Positions 34,271-45,564 of a stretch of 64,000 nt of DNA are shown one piece after another; within the stretch, counting starts at the first letter, position 1, and every line of letters starts with the position of its first letter. This DNA comes from Clytia hemisphaerica (lineage: Eukaryota; Cnidaria; Hydrozoa; Leptothecata; Clytiidae). Position numbers and translations under genes: made by a program. The DNA is taken from NCBI GenBank assembly GCA_902728285.1, contig CACVBU010000178.1, positions 2,654,869-2,718,868 on the forward strand, read 5' to 3'. The notes under the pieces were generated by a model. The model did no database searches. It had not been told where the DNA came from and saw only the letters and a program-made list of their open reading frames with translations.

Positions 34271-36736
34271 GAATATTTATACAGGATATACACCTCAGTT
34301 ATATAAATATACTGTTTTCCAACGGGTCCTGTAAATATGAAATATAACTAACTATATATAAATATAAAATAAATATTAAAAATACCATAAAGAAATTTCT
34401 TAAAAACATTCATTTTAAAATCATTTTAAAAGATTTAGAATAAAAGAATTCTACAGCGTGCCTCATAAAGTTCACGAGAAACAATAGATTAAGAACTATT
34501 GTTTGAATGAAATTTTATGGGACATTCTGTAAAATACAAGACTCGGAGAAGTGGTGGTAAAATCTAATGCTAAAACGCCACAAGAGACTAGAAGGTGGAA
34601 AGACGCTGAGAGAAGAGACTAAAGTAGTAAAGCTAGAAACTAAAAACGTATGCTTGTAGCAAAAATCTAAAAGTAGGTGTCAGGTGCACAATAAAATTAT
34701 TAATATTTTTTCAAAAATGATCGAAATTTTGATTCGTCTTTCTCAATTTGAAAGTTCTTTGGTAATTTGTTAAAAGCCAAGGCCCCTTGAACATAGAAAG
34801 AATATCGAGCAGATTCTAATTTGAATCTTGGAACATTCACTGTAGATAAATTTCTAGCAGTTTGCTTTTTCTTCAGTTCAAAGTATTTTTGAAAGGGCTC
34901 ACAAACATTACCATATACACATTGATGAACAAAACAACACATTCGCTTAATTTTGATCTTATCAGTGCTGTTTACTTTCTCCCCAATTATTCTTGCAGCA
35001 CGATTCTCAAGTGAAACAGTCCTTTCTTTCAAATAGTTGGGTGTGGCACCATATGTTGCAAAGTTGCAATTGGTCAAGAATGGTAGGATCATGGATCGAT
35101 AGATGACTATGGCAGTTTCTGTATGCATGAATGCTCTCATTTTCTTCAAAAGGTTTAGTCTTGATGATGCTACCTTGATTGACGAGGTGATGTGTTGTGA
35201 CATACAGAGTGTGTTTGATAGTGAGAGACCAAGGTATTTGTAACTGTTGGTTTGATTGATAATATTCTCTTTATGTTTTATTGAAAGAGAAGTATCTTCT
35301 GTCATGCTGATCCTTTTCCCGGTACCAAAAAGCATCGTTTCAGTTTTACCAATTTTTGTGTTGATGATAAGTTCATTGTGTTCTAACCAAGTGACAAAAC
35401 TATTAAAGTCACTTTGCAGGTTCTCATGGATTCGGGCGATATTCTTATCTGAATAGAAAATTACAGTGTCGTCTGCATACATCATCATTTTACAGGTGGT
35501 TATGGATTTTGTTGAGTCGTTGAAGATTAACAGAAACAGCAGAGGTCCCAGGATGGATCCTTGAGGTACGCCACAGAAGATCTGAGATGGAGGTGATAAT
35601 GATCCATTGTAGCGCACACGTTGATGTCGTCCGAAGAGGTAACTTGAGATCCAGTCCTTTGCTAATCCGTTAATTCCGAAGCTCGACAATTTATCGATGA
35701 TTGTCGAATGACCTATGGTGTCGAAGGCCTTGCTGAGATCGACAAAGATTGCACCAGTCAACTTTCCATTGTCCATCTCACGTCGAATGCTATCACAGAA
35801 GTAAGCAGTTGCAAGTTCAGTTGATCTTTTACTTCGATATCCGTATTGATTCGGAGCAAGGAGATGATTGGATTCTAGATAATTCATCAACTGGGCGTGA
35901 ATGCATTTTTCGTAGATCTTGGAAATAACTGGAAGTATACTGATGGGGCGGTAATTTTCAAACTGACGATTATTCCCTGATTTGAAAATCGGTGTAATCC
36001 GAGCCGATTTTAGCTCATTTGGTACAATACCAGTTGATATAGAGTTGTTGATGGTGTGGGTTAACGGTTTTGCGATGACATAAGCAATATCTTTGAGGTA
36101 AGATGCAGGTAAATCATCTAACCCAGTAGCACATTTCCGTTTCAAGTTTTTAAGGTATTTGAGTACTTGAATATCAGAAACTCTTGAAAGTTTGAAATTT
36201 GGTAATGTGGAGTATCTATTATTGGGTGTTGCATAGCTCCACAGAAAGTTTTTCAAAAGAAAAGACTTTTCCTTTAAATTTTTCGCGATTGAAGAATAAA
36301 ACTTGCAGAATCCGTCAGATATCGTGTCTTCGTCAGTCGTTGTTTTACCATCAGAGAGATTAAAACTTTTCGTAATAACGTTCGATTTGTTATTGACAGG
36401 AAAAATTTTCTTAACGATTTTCCAAAAGCGGTCTGGGTTATTAGCATTCTCCTTCAGTTCGTTTTTAAAGTGATTTCTTTTGGCTCGTATGATTTCATTT
36501 TTAACAAAGTTCTTTTTTCGACGATAACTTTGCCAATCATAGTTGTTTCGAGACTTTTTAGCACGTCGGTTTAGCTGGTCGCGAGTATTCATTTGTTTTT
36601 TGAGGTCCTCTGTCATCCAAGGTGATGGTTTTCCTTTGATGCGTTTAGTGATGATAGGTGCATGGTTGTTAAGTGTTTCTTTGAGAATCGATAAAAGGTG
36701 GGTGAGTGCATTGACATCTCTGTAAAAGTTGAAAAG
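34239..36736 (-). mobile_element. 5'-truncated non-LTR retrotransposon (CR1/Jockey-like LINE)
   Basis: The minus-strand element carries the ORF2 reverse transcriptase region, about 430 bp of 3' UTR, and ends in an (AAT)n tail (ATT on the plus strand, 34239-34269). The 5' end stops just before the reading frame enters what should be the endonuclease. The trinucleotide tail and 5' truncation are typical of target-primed reverse transcription. No target-site duplication was evident by eye. Confidence 0.85.
34700..36736 (-). CDS. LINE ORF2 fragment: reverse transcriptase, frame intact
   Basis: The frame is open from 36736, and the first in-frame ATG is 36616 (638 residues from there). Upstream residues RDVNALTHLLSILKETLNNH match the end of the endonuclease-RT linker, so the true start is missing. 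Counting from that ATG, motifs are NYRPISILPVISKIYEK (221-237), FVDLSKAFD (291-299), PQGSILGP (351-358) and catalytic YADD (380-383). A C-terminal FNKLPKNFQ tail follows. No stop or frameshift interrupts it, which suggests a recent insertion. The residues after PQGSILGPLLFLL read IFNDS where YINDL is usual. It lacks the endonuclease, so it cannot be an autonomous copy. Confidence 0.9.
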   Translation of the reverse strand, partial: LFNFYRDVNALTHLLSILKETLNNHAPIITKRIKGKPSPWMTEDLKKQMNTRDQLNRRAKKSRNNYDWQSYRRKKNFVKNEIIRAKRNHFKNELKENANNPDRFWKIVKKIFPVNNKSNVITKSFNLSDGKTTTDEDTISDGFCKFYSSIAKNLKEKSFLLKNFLWSYATPNNRYSTLPNFKLSRVSDIQVLKYLKNLKRKCATGLDDLPASYLKDIAYVIAKPLTHTINNSISTGIVPNELKSARITPIFKSGNNRQFENYRPISILPVISKIYEKCIHAQLMNYLESNHLLAPNQYGYRSKRSTELATAYFCDSIRREMDNGKLTGAIFVDLSKAFDTIGHSTIIDKLSSFGINGLAKDWISSYLFGRHQRVRYNGSLSPPSQIFCGVPQGSILGPLLFLLIFNDSTKSITTCKMMMYADDTVIFYSDKNIARIHENLQSDFNSFVTWLEHNELIINTKIGKTETMLFGTGKRISMTEDTSLSIKHKENIINQTNSYKYLGLSLSNTLCMSQHITSSIKVASSRLNLLKKMRAFMHTETAIVIYRSMILPFLTNCNFATYGATPNYLKERTVSLENRAARIIGEKVNSTDKIKIKRMCCFVHQCVYGNVCEPFQKYFELKKKQTARNLSTVNVPRFKLESARYSFYVQGALAFNKLPKNFQIEKDESKFRSFLKKY

Positions 36737-36739
36737 TTA

Positions 36740-39700
36740 GCATTTATGCAGAAACTTAAAGACTTATCCCAAGATTTCTAAATAGCATTGAAGAAATATT
36801 ATGATTAAGATTTTGATTTTCAAACGAAATGAAATCTCGCGATTTTGAGAAAATCTCTTTTCGAGTAGCAGTAAGGTTTCTATTTACCGGTTTTTTATTA
36901 TTTAGGTAGCGAAAACCAGGTCGACAATAGGAACTAAACTGGTTAATTGGCTTCCAAATTACAATTTCAAGAGGAAAAGAAAAGTAAAGGCCTAAAGGGG
37001 CTTGGAAAACTCCATTTTCAATTTTAATTTCAAATATTTTTCGTAGGAAAATATTCTTGACGTTGTTTAGTCTTTTCAACGAGTATAAAATAGCAATTTA
37101 GTTCAAATTCTACCAAAGTTATCTGACTCCTTAATTTTACTTGCAACTAATTGGGGAAGTACTTTTGGAAATAAACCAGAACACACTACTTCACAAATTC
37201 TACTGGACTGATAAAAGATAAGTCATAAAGCAACCAATTAAACCAAGAATTTGGATCACATTAGGGCCCTGGATACACCTTGATGTATTATCGTACATTA
37301 TCCAGTAATGAAGTGAAAAAAAGAAACACGAACTTTACCTTTATAAAAATCTACATTCCACTTGCTCTAAATAATCACATTGGATAAATCGGAAAACATT
37401 TGAGTTTTGACCACGCGTTCCAACAAAGATTGTTATTATAAACTCATCTTTCATATCATTCCTAGCATCTCTATAAAAAGAACAAATAAATTTCCTGTGA
37501 TTATACATTCAGCATAAAATAAATTTTTCAAACTAACATCAATTTATTCATAAAATATTGAACGGAGAATGGAGCCGTTAGCAAAACCTAATTTTGGAAT
37601 AATTGAAAGAAAAAAAGAATTCAGTATTATTTATTGAATAAGAAGAAGGTATACGGTTTTATTTTTATAAGAACAGACTATAACATAAGAACATAAGACT
37701 TCGACGGCTAAAACCTTAAGAACAAGTTAAGAACACATATTAAAAGGTTTTTCAGACTTTACGTTTAAAACACCAAATTTCTTATTGGTGAAAATAAGAA
37801 CATTTTGAGAATTTTGAAATTTTTGGATGTTCTCATGAAAAATGTGTATTTTCATTGTTTGTTTTCTTTTAACTCTATATTTGGAAACTTCAAAACAGTT
37901 GTCTGAACAAAACGTGGAAGAGGGCCTGACCCCCCCCCTACTTAAATAACTCCCCTCCCTTCTCGGTATTCCCACCATCCCACAACCTTCAAAAGTGCTG
38001 ATCCTTCAAAGTCTTCAAGTTACATCCAATCAATCCAAAGGAATGTTATATATTTAGATCAGTAAAATAGTAAATACAATTTAAATTTATTATGGTACTT
38101 CTACATAGAGGTACATATGGTACTTCTACATAGAGCTGAAATATCGACATCTCCTTCTAAAACAATCTCTCGTCCTGCTCATCCCACTTCTTTGCTTCTT
38201 TTTCAGGAAAATTTCGGAACCCCCTTTCTTAAATTTTTTGAGAAATACTATCCCCCTTTAAGAAAGGGGGTAAAATAATGCTGAAGTTGGAGTTTTAAAA
38301 GAATCGAAATGAAATTTATGTTTTTAAACACTGGTGGAATTCGAATCTCCTCTAATCTCAATCTTTCCATTTCAAAATAAAATTGACTATTGTCAAGCAG
38401 TTTTATGCTGTGGTAAAAGAACTCATACAACAAACACTATAAAACTTAGGAAAACCAAGTAACAGGGTAGCAAGAAGATATTAAAAGTTAGTCAGAAAAT
38501 CCTTCAAAACCTTAAAAAAGTTATGAATGGAAAAGTATGTTTCTAGATCTTGAAAATCGCTCATTTCAAGAACTTTTATTGCTGCAGTGGTGCTGCGTGA
38601 GTGTGCCAGCTTAATGCCCTTGAATCCTGTATACATTCTAAACACATTGGAAAAATTAATCCCTTATGATTTTTCAGAAGTGAAATCGACTTTCCTAACC
38701 TGGATTTTTTCAAAATTGTTATTATTTCAAGTTCACAATTGAAACATTTAGAATGTTAATGTTAAATGTTCTAAAATGTTTGTTAAAACCAAAATCACAA
38801 GCTTACTGTATTATAGCATTAACTTACCCTAGAAATTATATTTTCTTTATTCGAAAAAAAAAACTTTGCTATTGAATGTGGTACTTGTCTAAATTTAGAA
38901 AATTTGTTAAAGTTACATTGGCGCCGCATTGGAGAGTGATTAATAATTAATTGCTCTCTACAGGATGCAATTAACGATTAATTGCTCTCTTTGAGGGCAC
39001 GCCAAATAAGAAAAAATAACCCATCGTGCGATTATGCTTGTAATTTTGGAAAAATTGGTTGGTGTTCATAATTTCAAATCATTTAAGTTCCAATTAAACG
39101 CATTGGCAAAAACCATATTATTGTAACATATTGCAGTACTACTGAAACTATGCAACTTGCCAAACTGATAATGACAGGCATAAGAAATTAAAGCCTCCTG
39201 TATAATTGAGGGATGTAAATACAGAATAAACATCCACCACAGTGGCTCTATCTACCTGTATTGCAGGATTAGAACAATTATATAACTTTATTTGTGCTCA
39301 ATTTTTGTAAAAGCTATTTATAAGCTATTTATGAAAAAAATAAAGCCTCAAAAAGAAATTCTATTGATGACAAAATTGGAATGTTATCTAATGTACAAGG
39401 ATTTGCTTGATTGTCTAGAAGGCCAAAAAAGGCAATTTTCTGATACAGTTGCTATAATTTTCTTGATTTCAAGATGGCTACCATGAATCATAATATCAGA
39501 ATAATAGTACAAAAATTACTAAATGATGGTTATTACGGTTCCATGAAAGTGAAATTGTAAAACATTACCTGATTGAGAATGAAAGGTACTATGATGTAGC
39601 TTTTAACCTGACATCATGTCATGAAAACTAAAAATTGAATTTCTCAAAGATGGTTCATCCAATACCCTTCGAATTTTAACCAAATATTTATCTTGCCAGT

Positions 39701-40445
39701 GTTGATCTTTTGATAAAAAAGTTTTTTGAAATTTTGATGTATGTAGTCAGCAAAAAAAGGCCAAAAATTAAACAAAAAAAAACTTGGGTTGGCTGACTTA
39801 ATCAAAATTTTGAAGAAAAAAATTATATAGGCCTAAATCCCAATGTGGAAACAATGCAAAGTCCACGCCGAATTGTTACACTTGATTAAACTGATGTGCA
39901 CGCCAAAAGAAGTTCTGCTTGCGGGGGATTTGGGGGCGATGTAAGCCCCTCAAAGGGGTCCAGGGTTGAGCCCTGGTGGGGGTTCTGGAGGCGAAGCCCC
40001 CAAAAGCTCTGAGAAATTTGATCTTCTCATGCCTAAAACTAAAAGTTGTTCAAAATTTGTAGAAAAAGAGCTTGGATTGTCGGTACTTCTAGGAAAGAAA
40101 TAAAAGTGTAAAGTTGAATAAATCATAACCATGAGCCATATTTTAGGAATTAATGGGATTAGGGATTATAATGAATTAACACTCTACGTCGTTATATGGC
40201 TATGGCGATCAAGAGGACACAGGGAGAGCGAGGTGGATGTGTTTAAACCTGGCGTAATGAATTCGGGTGTTTGAATGGGAAGGTGATAGAAATTGACCGT
40301 CAACCGAACATCCTCCTTCTGTTTTTCTACTTCCTATCTCTCTATCTCCTTTTCTATTTTCTGACTTTCTGAGACTTGTTTTCTGATTTCTACTAACTTT
40401 TCTATGAATTTGATATTTCAAACTTTCTCCAAATATCGACCCGGC
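36740..40445. other. Gene-poor region
   Basis: No supported coding exon. It holds a TAAGAAC-type repeat in reverse orientation (about 37655-37830), a duplicated ATTAATTGCTCTCT motif at 38946-38982, and a G/C-rich block at 39925-40010 with paired GCCCCTCAAAGGGG and AGGGTTGAGCCCT hairpins. Confidence 0.45.
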
Positions 40446-40518
40446 TGGGATTCGAACCACCAAATGTAAGAGTCTCTGATCAGAAACCCAGTGCATTATC
40501 TGTTGAGCCACACTCGCA
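40446..40518 (-). repeat. tRNA-like sequence interrupted by a MITE
   Basis: The minus strand reads TGCGAGTGTGGCTCAACAG..., with TTCTGATC in an anticodon-like position and B-box GGTTCGAATCCC. It has an extended variable region of the Leu/Ser type. The adjoining MITE at 40519 has duplicated its first 8 bases. Confidence 0.5.
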
Positions 40519-40863
40519 AGGACCCTGTCGACGCACCGGACTGTCCGGTGTATTTGTCCGGTGGCAAAAAGTATCCTTTCGCTACACCGGACACAATAAG
40601 TCCGGTGTCAGTCCAGTGTTGCATGCAGGGAATTTTGGACGCCGGACATTTATGAAACAAAAAATTAGAAACACCGAACGCACCGGACTTGTCATGTCCG
40701 GTGTTTTGATTGTCCGGTGGAAAAAAATATCCTTCTCCGACACCGGACATTCGACTTCCTTAAGTCCGGTGTAGAGATTGTCCGGTGGTGAAACAAATTC
40801 TCATTTTACACCGGACTTTCGCGTGTCTGGTGTTCGTTAAGTCCGGTGCCTCGGCAGGGTCCT
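40519..40863. mobile_element. hAT-like MITE built of CACCGGAC hairpins
   Basis: Ends AGGACCCTGTCGACG and CTCGGCAGGGTCCT, flanked by a perfect 8-bp duplication CACTCGCA (40511-40518 and 40864-40871). The interior holds about fourteen CACCGGAC or GTCCGGTG words arranged as small palindromes such as CCGGACTGTCCGG. No coding frame. Confidence 0.88.
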
Positions 40864-40871
40864 CACTCGCA

Positions 40872-42950
40872 CAGCAGAATACAAAATTTGTAAATACTTA
40901 TAGAATGACAAAAAAGACGAGGGTAATGTTATTATAATATGGGTAAAAGTACCCCTTTTTTAACCTGACTGAAATTCCAGCCGTTAATCAATTCCAAACA
41001 GTGTAGACCTAACTCTTCACACAAAAATTACGGGAAACACATGTTTGGACTTTGTACCCTATGCTGCACTCAAGCACTTAAGCTAAAGTCCCGCAAAGGC
41101 GGGACAAAAATCAGTTTTTTGAAGTTTGCAAAAAAACGCCACATAGAAGATCTTTCAAATTCAGTATGGTGAATAGAGTAGTAAAAAATACAACTTTTCT
41201 ATTTTTCCTTTCTTTTGCAAAAGTTCTAGGAATGAAGATAAAGGGATAATGATATTTGAATACTATCCATTGATGAGCCGCGGCACTATCGTAAAGCTAG
41301 AATCGCTTCGCGTACTCTTCGCTTGAGAAAATGATTGACAGATTGAAGTTTTTCACCCGCGCAGGAGTTCGCGGAGCGTTTTCAGCTCAATCCTCGGACC
41401 GCGCTAAAAATGGTAGACTGAGCTGTGATAGATCATTTCGATGGAAGTTGTTGGAATGTTTACAAGGCTCTTGACAGAAAATCGTTTGTTTTATTGTCAA
41501 TGATGACAGTGTGGTTATTAATTTTGTTAGATCTGACAAATTGATGTTTGTAAGTGCACTTTATAGTTTTGATTCCCATTGAAGAATCATATTCTGGCTT
41601 TCATGTTATTAGATGCTGTTTTAGAGCTTTAGGTCTACACTGCCAAACAACAAAACCCCTGGAAACACAAAATCGTAAATAGGAAAAAAAACCATGTTCG
41701 ACTGACGGTCAATTTATATCACCTTCTGTTTGAATGGTGGTGCTCCTCTCGTCTTGAAAAGCTTTGATTTACACCAATACGCCAAAAATAATTACTGCCT
41801 CACACCAAATATATTCGGTGTCGTAACGTAGGGCGCACTAATTCCAGGCTACATCATGTGCCCCGCTTAAAATGCACTGTAAGGGTGTGTTTCTGTGAGA
41901 TTGCACTACAAGGGTCGAATTTTGTTACTTGCTTTGCTTGCATAGTTTCTAAACCACCACAATCTAAATCTTCTAAAATTGCCTGGCCAAGTTTGCCCAA
42001 GTTTTGGTCGACCCACCACACTACTGTTGATTGATATATCTCATCAAGTCTCATGTGCACAACCATGTAAAAGTGGAGAATAAAATGTACATTTTCATAT
42101 TTTCAATTACACTTGCACTTAGTTTCAAACTGAAGTGAAAAAATCTACATTCAGCTAAACTTTTTAGATAATTTATTTTACTGTAATGATTTTTCTTTTG
42201 CTTTTGGCCTGTTTTGGTAAGTTTTCTGACAGTTTACAGATGACAAAAACCAAAACAGAAAAAATTAACAAATATTTACTACTTACCGCTTGAACAACGA
42301 GAAATGTTACTATTTTTGTGTTATTTCTGGTGCAAATTTTATACATTTCTGCAAATTTTATACATTTCTCTGAAAAAAAATTCAAACCGTGAACAGGCGA
42401 GTTTCCCGCTAAATTCAATGTTGGTGCATTTACCAAGTGATTATAGCTAAATCTGATTGGCCGAAGCTAGAAAGAAGCTAAAGCTCAAGCTCTTTAACGT
42501 CGGAGATTTGCAAAAAAGCGCAAATGCGGGAAAAAACGACTCCGCTTACGGGTAGGTAGAAAACCTGGCCCACCTCTCTGGCCCGGGCCATATGGCCTAC
42601 CCTTGGCCCACCCTTTGGCCCACCTTCAAACATTTTTTTCCCCGATTTTATTCTCGGACAACCAGGTTATAATGATATGTATGCGTCGGGATGCGCTATA
42701 ATTTCATTATGATTTCATCATAAAGCGCGTTGGCGTTATTGCATCAGCCGTTTTACGACAAACAATTGGTCAAATCTTCTAAATGCTTTAAGAATTAAAC
42801 GCTTTTTTTTATAAGAATAGTGTACTTTGGATGAGAGGGTCAATTATCTTAAGAAAGTGCCAAAATTGAGGATGAAATATTCTTAACGTAGGTCTTGTCT
42901 ATCTGACCGAGGGATAAGACCCTTAAAATTTTTAATTTTTTCAACAGAAG
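40872..42950. other. Gene-poor region
   Basis: No gene supported. Contains a relic of the TGCACTGTAAGGGT element (41871-41920) and repeated TGGCCCACC words at 42564-42625. Confidence 0.45.
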
Positions 42951-43015
42951 TCAGCCTAATGGTAGCGCAGTGTGCTCTTGCACTAGGGATCTCGAGTTGG
43001 GTTCGGGTCAACGTC
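42951..43015 (+). repeat. tRNA-like SINE head
   Basis: CAGCCTAATGGTAGCGCAG (A-box-like) is followed by GGTTCGGGTCAAC (B-box-like) 40 bp on, then T-rich sequence. It is too degenerate for a tRNA gene. Confidence 0.4.
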
Positions 43016-43550
43016 AAAGTTTTTCGCCAGGTTTTGATACTTTATGTTTTTTTGAAGATTCCAAAAAAAGGGGTCCGAAGTCCTGAAAAGTTGAAGAAAC
43101 AGCGCTACGGGGGTTGTTGGCCCTCTCCCGGGGGTCCCCTTAATCTATGTAAGGTGTATAAAATGCAGACTCAAAACTTTTTATTTTTTTTTGTTTATTT
43201 CAGTCTCGTTGTTTTTCTAAATGCCAGAAAAACCAAAGTCCAAACTCAGAATTGGTTTGCAGATTTTCAGAATGATAAGAATCAAATCTTTTTTAGAGTT
43301 TTTCCCTGTCAGTCGTAGCCTAGAAATCTAAGCTAGTTTGATTCAGTCACTTGGATAAATCTGATGGTTAAGCTGTGACTGAATAACTATTCCAAGGCAA
43401 ACTTAAAATCCGTAAATATAAAAAATGTAATAAATATAATAAAAACGCTATATTGCCATTTAAGCCGTGTGTCCTAGCCTTGTGAATACGGGCTTAGTTA
43501 ACTAGGCTATGTCAGTCGCCGGTACCACCACAACATGAAAAAGGCAACTA

Positions 43551-44105
43551 CTGCCTAAATATTTCCCGAACGGGAAGGTAAAATAACCCGAAAGAAAAAG
43601 GAAACTGTTTACAGCAGATTGAAAATGTCATCACTTTTCTGTTTCCCGTTTTGCTTTGGTCAAGAACTTTTCATCGTCCCCAAACGGGAAATAGAACTTT
43701 TGAAAACAAAGCAGATTTTTGTTTCCCGATCGAGAAAAAAAAACAAAATAAAACAGGGAAGTTGTTAATTGAGAATGTGGCGTGTTGAACGGTGAAAAAG
43801 AATGCAGCTATTATAATTATATTTTGATTTTTCCCGACATGTTTCGGACTCGGTCCGTCGTTCACAAGGGAAAGTAGAAGCAATTACCCGGTGGATTTCT
43901 TAACTACCTGGTGAATATTATTTACTTACCATCCTTTTTTACACAAGAGGGAAAAGTATTAAACTTTTTTCCACGGGCATTTCCGGAGTGCTCAGAGGCC
44001 ACTTTCCCGATCGGGAAACAAACTGGTAAACTTCCCGATTTGGAAAGTCTAGCCATTTCGGGAAATTTTCCACCTTCCTGTTCGAGAAATATTTCCCGTT
44101 ACACG
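43551..44105. mobile_element. Foldback MITE with TTTCCCG words
   Basis: Ends AAATATTTCCCGAACGGGAA and its imperfect mirror TTCGAGAAATATTTCCCG. The words CGGGAA/TTCCCG occur about ten times inside, including TTTCCCGATCGAG and TTCCCGATCGGGAAA. The real borders are uncertain. Confidence 0.55.
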
Positions 44106-44216
44106 GCACTAGATCAAAAGTTAAGGGATGGTACAGGAACAGCCCTCCCCCTAGTTTTGAGCCACCCTAAAAGCCTAATACAAATAGGGTTAACGAATCT
44201 TTATAGAACCACGAAC

Positions 44217-44622
44217 GGGGCCGTCCACATAGTACGTACGCACTAAAATATCGAAAATCGAATACCCCCTCCCCCCTGTACGCAAGCGTACGCAAATTGC
44301 TATACCCCTTCCTGACAATTACGTACTTTTTCATTCACCCCCCCTCCCCTCAGTTGAAGAAAATTTCGAATTCAAATCGTTTGGTTCGGACCTTTATTTC
44401 ATACATGAAACTCAATGTTTATTAAGAAACTTTTTCCTTTCCTTGATGCGTATAATAAGAAGCGTAAAAGTCGACAAAAAACAAGCAATAAAGTTCTATG
44501 AAAAATTTTTCTCTGCGTACGTACATTTTCCTTTGACCCCTCCTCTCCACCTGTACGCAAGCATACGCTTTTGAGAAGACCCCCTCCCCCTTAGTGCGTA
44601 CGCATACTATGTGGACGGCCCC
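44217..44622. mobile_element. GGGGCCGTCC-family MITE, copy 2
   Basis: Ends GGGGCCGTCCACATAGTACG and TACTATGTGGACGGCCCC, flanked by AAC on both sides. It has the same ends as 16187-18008 but a short interior with repeated GTACGCAAGCGTACGC-type palindromes. Confidence 0.8.
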
Positions 44623-44878
44623 AACATATAAACGACTGGACGTCTATCTTCTATTGTGTCTTTGAAGTGAGCTTCGTTGCCGCCTGTGTTTCAAAATTGG
44701 TATTAAAAAAATCTGAAAATATTCCGTCACAATTTTATTTCTTTGAATTACTAAGGTAAAAGTATTCATAGAGCTTGAAAATTACTCGTAATTCACAAAA
44801 GAATTATTCTCAAAATTTTTCATAAGTTTGCAATATATTTTATCAACATTTTTCAACACTGAAATGCAAAATTTCAAC

Positions 44879-45564
44879 CTCAAGTGAGTTACGGCATGTC
44901 CAAAGAAAAAGTGAACCAGTTCCACTCACTTTCAAAGTGTCAAACATAGCTGGAAAGAAGCGCCTTTTGATGTAGATAAACGTGATAGGTGTTAGAAAAA
45001 TTTAACTTGAGGCTATAAGAAGTTATATTCCAAAAACCTGTATTATGACGTCATAAACATTACATAACATTACGTCATAAAACTAAAAATTTGAATATCT
45101 CGTGAACTAATAGTCATATAAACGTCAAATTTTGACCACAAATAGATATTGATGTAAGAAAATTTCTGAGTTAAAAATCTTTTGAAAAAAATGATGACGT
45201 CATTTTTTATAGCCGAAAAACTAAAATAGCTTAAAAATGCTGACGTCATCATTTTTCAGGAGATTTACAAAATTTTACTTCTAGAGAATTACGATATATT
45301 TGTTCTGTCAAAATTCCATATTGATATCATTAATAGTTTATGAGTTATTTAAGTTTTAAGTTTTGTGACGTAATGTTACGTAATGTTTATGACGTCATAA
45401 TACAGGTTTTTGGGTTATAATTTCTTATAGCCTCAAGTTAAATTTTTCTAACACCCATCACGTTGATCTACATCATATGGCGCTTCTTTCTAGCTATGTT
45501 TGACATTTGGAAAGTGAGTGGAACTGGTTCACTTTTACCTTGGACATGCCGTAACTCACTTGAG
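44879..45564. mobile_element. 686-bp foldback MITE with TGACGTCA sites
   Basis: Ends CTCAAGTGAGTTACGGCATG and its complement, with arms pairing for about 200 bp each. It contains at least four TGACGTCA octamers (about 45048, 45193, 45241, 45389), the consensus CRE site, because the arms carry TTATGACGTCATAA. Confidence 0.85.

Noticed and set aside
36756..37079. 107-residue minus-strand frame upstream of the LINE
   Set aside because: Not homologous to LINE ORF1 or any family I know, low-complexity composition, no supporting signals.
15707..43015. Functional tRNA genes at 15707, 21547, 40446 and 42951
   Set aside because: A- and B-box-like motifs are there but acceptor or anticodon arms do not close properly, so they are called tRNA-like relics or SINE heads.
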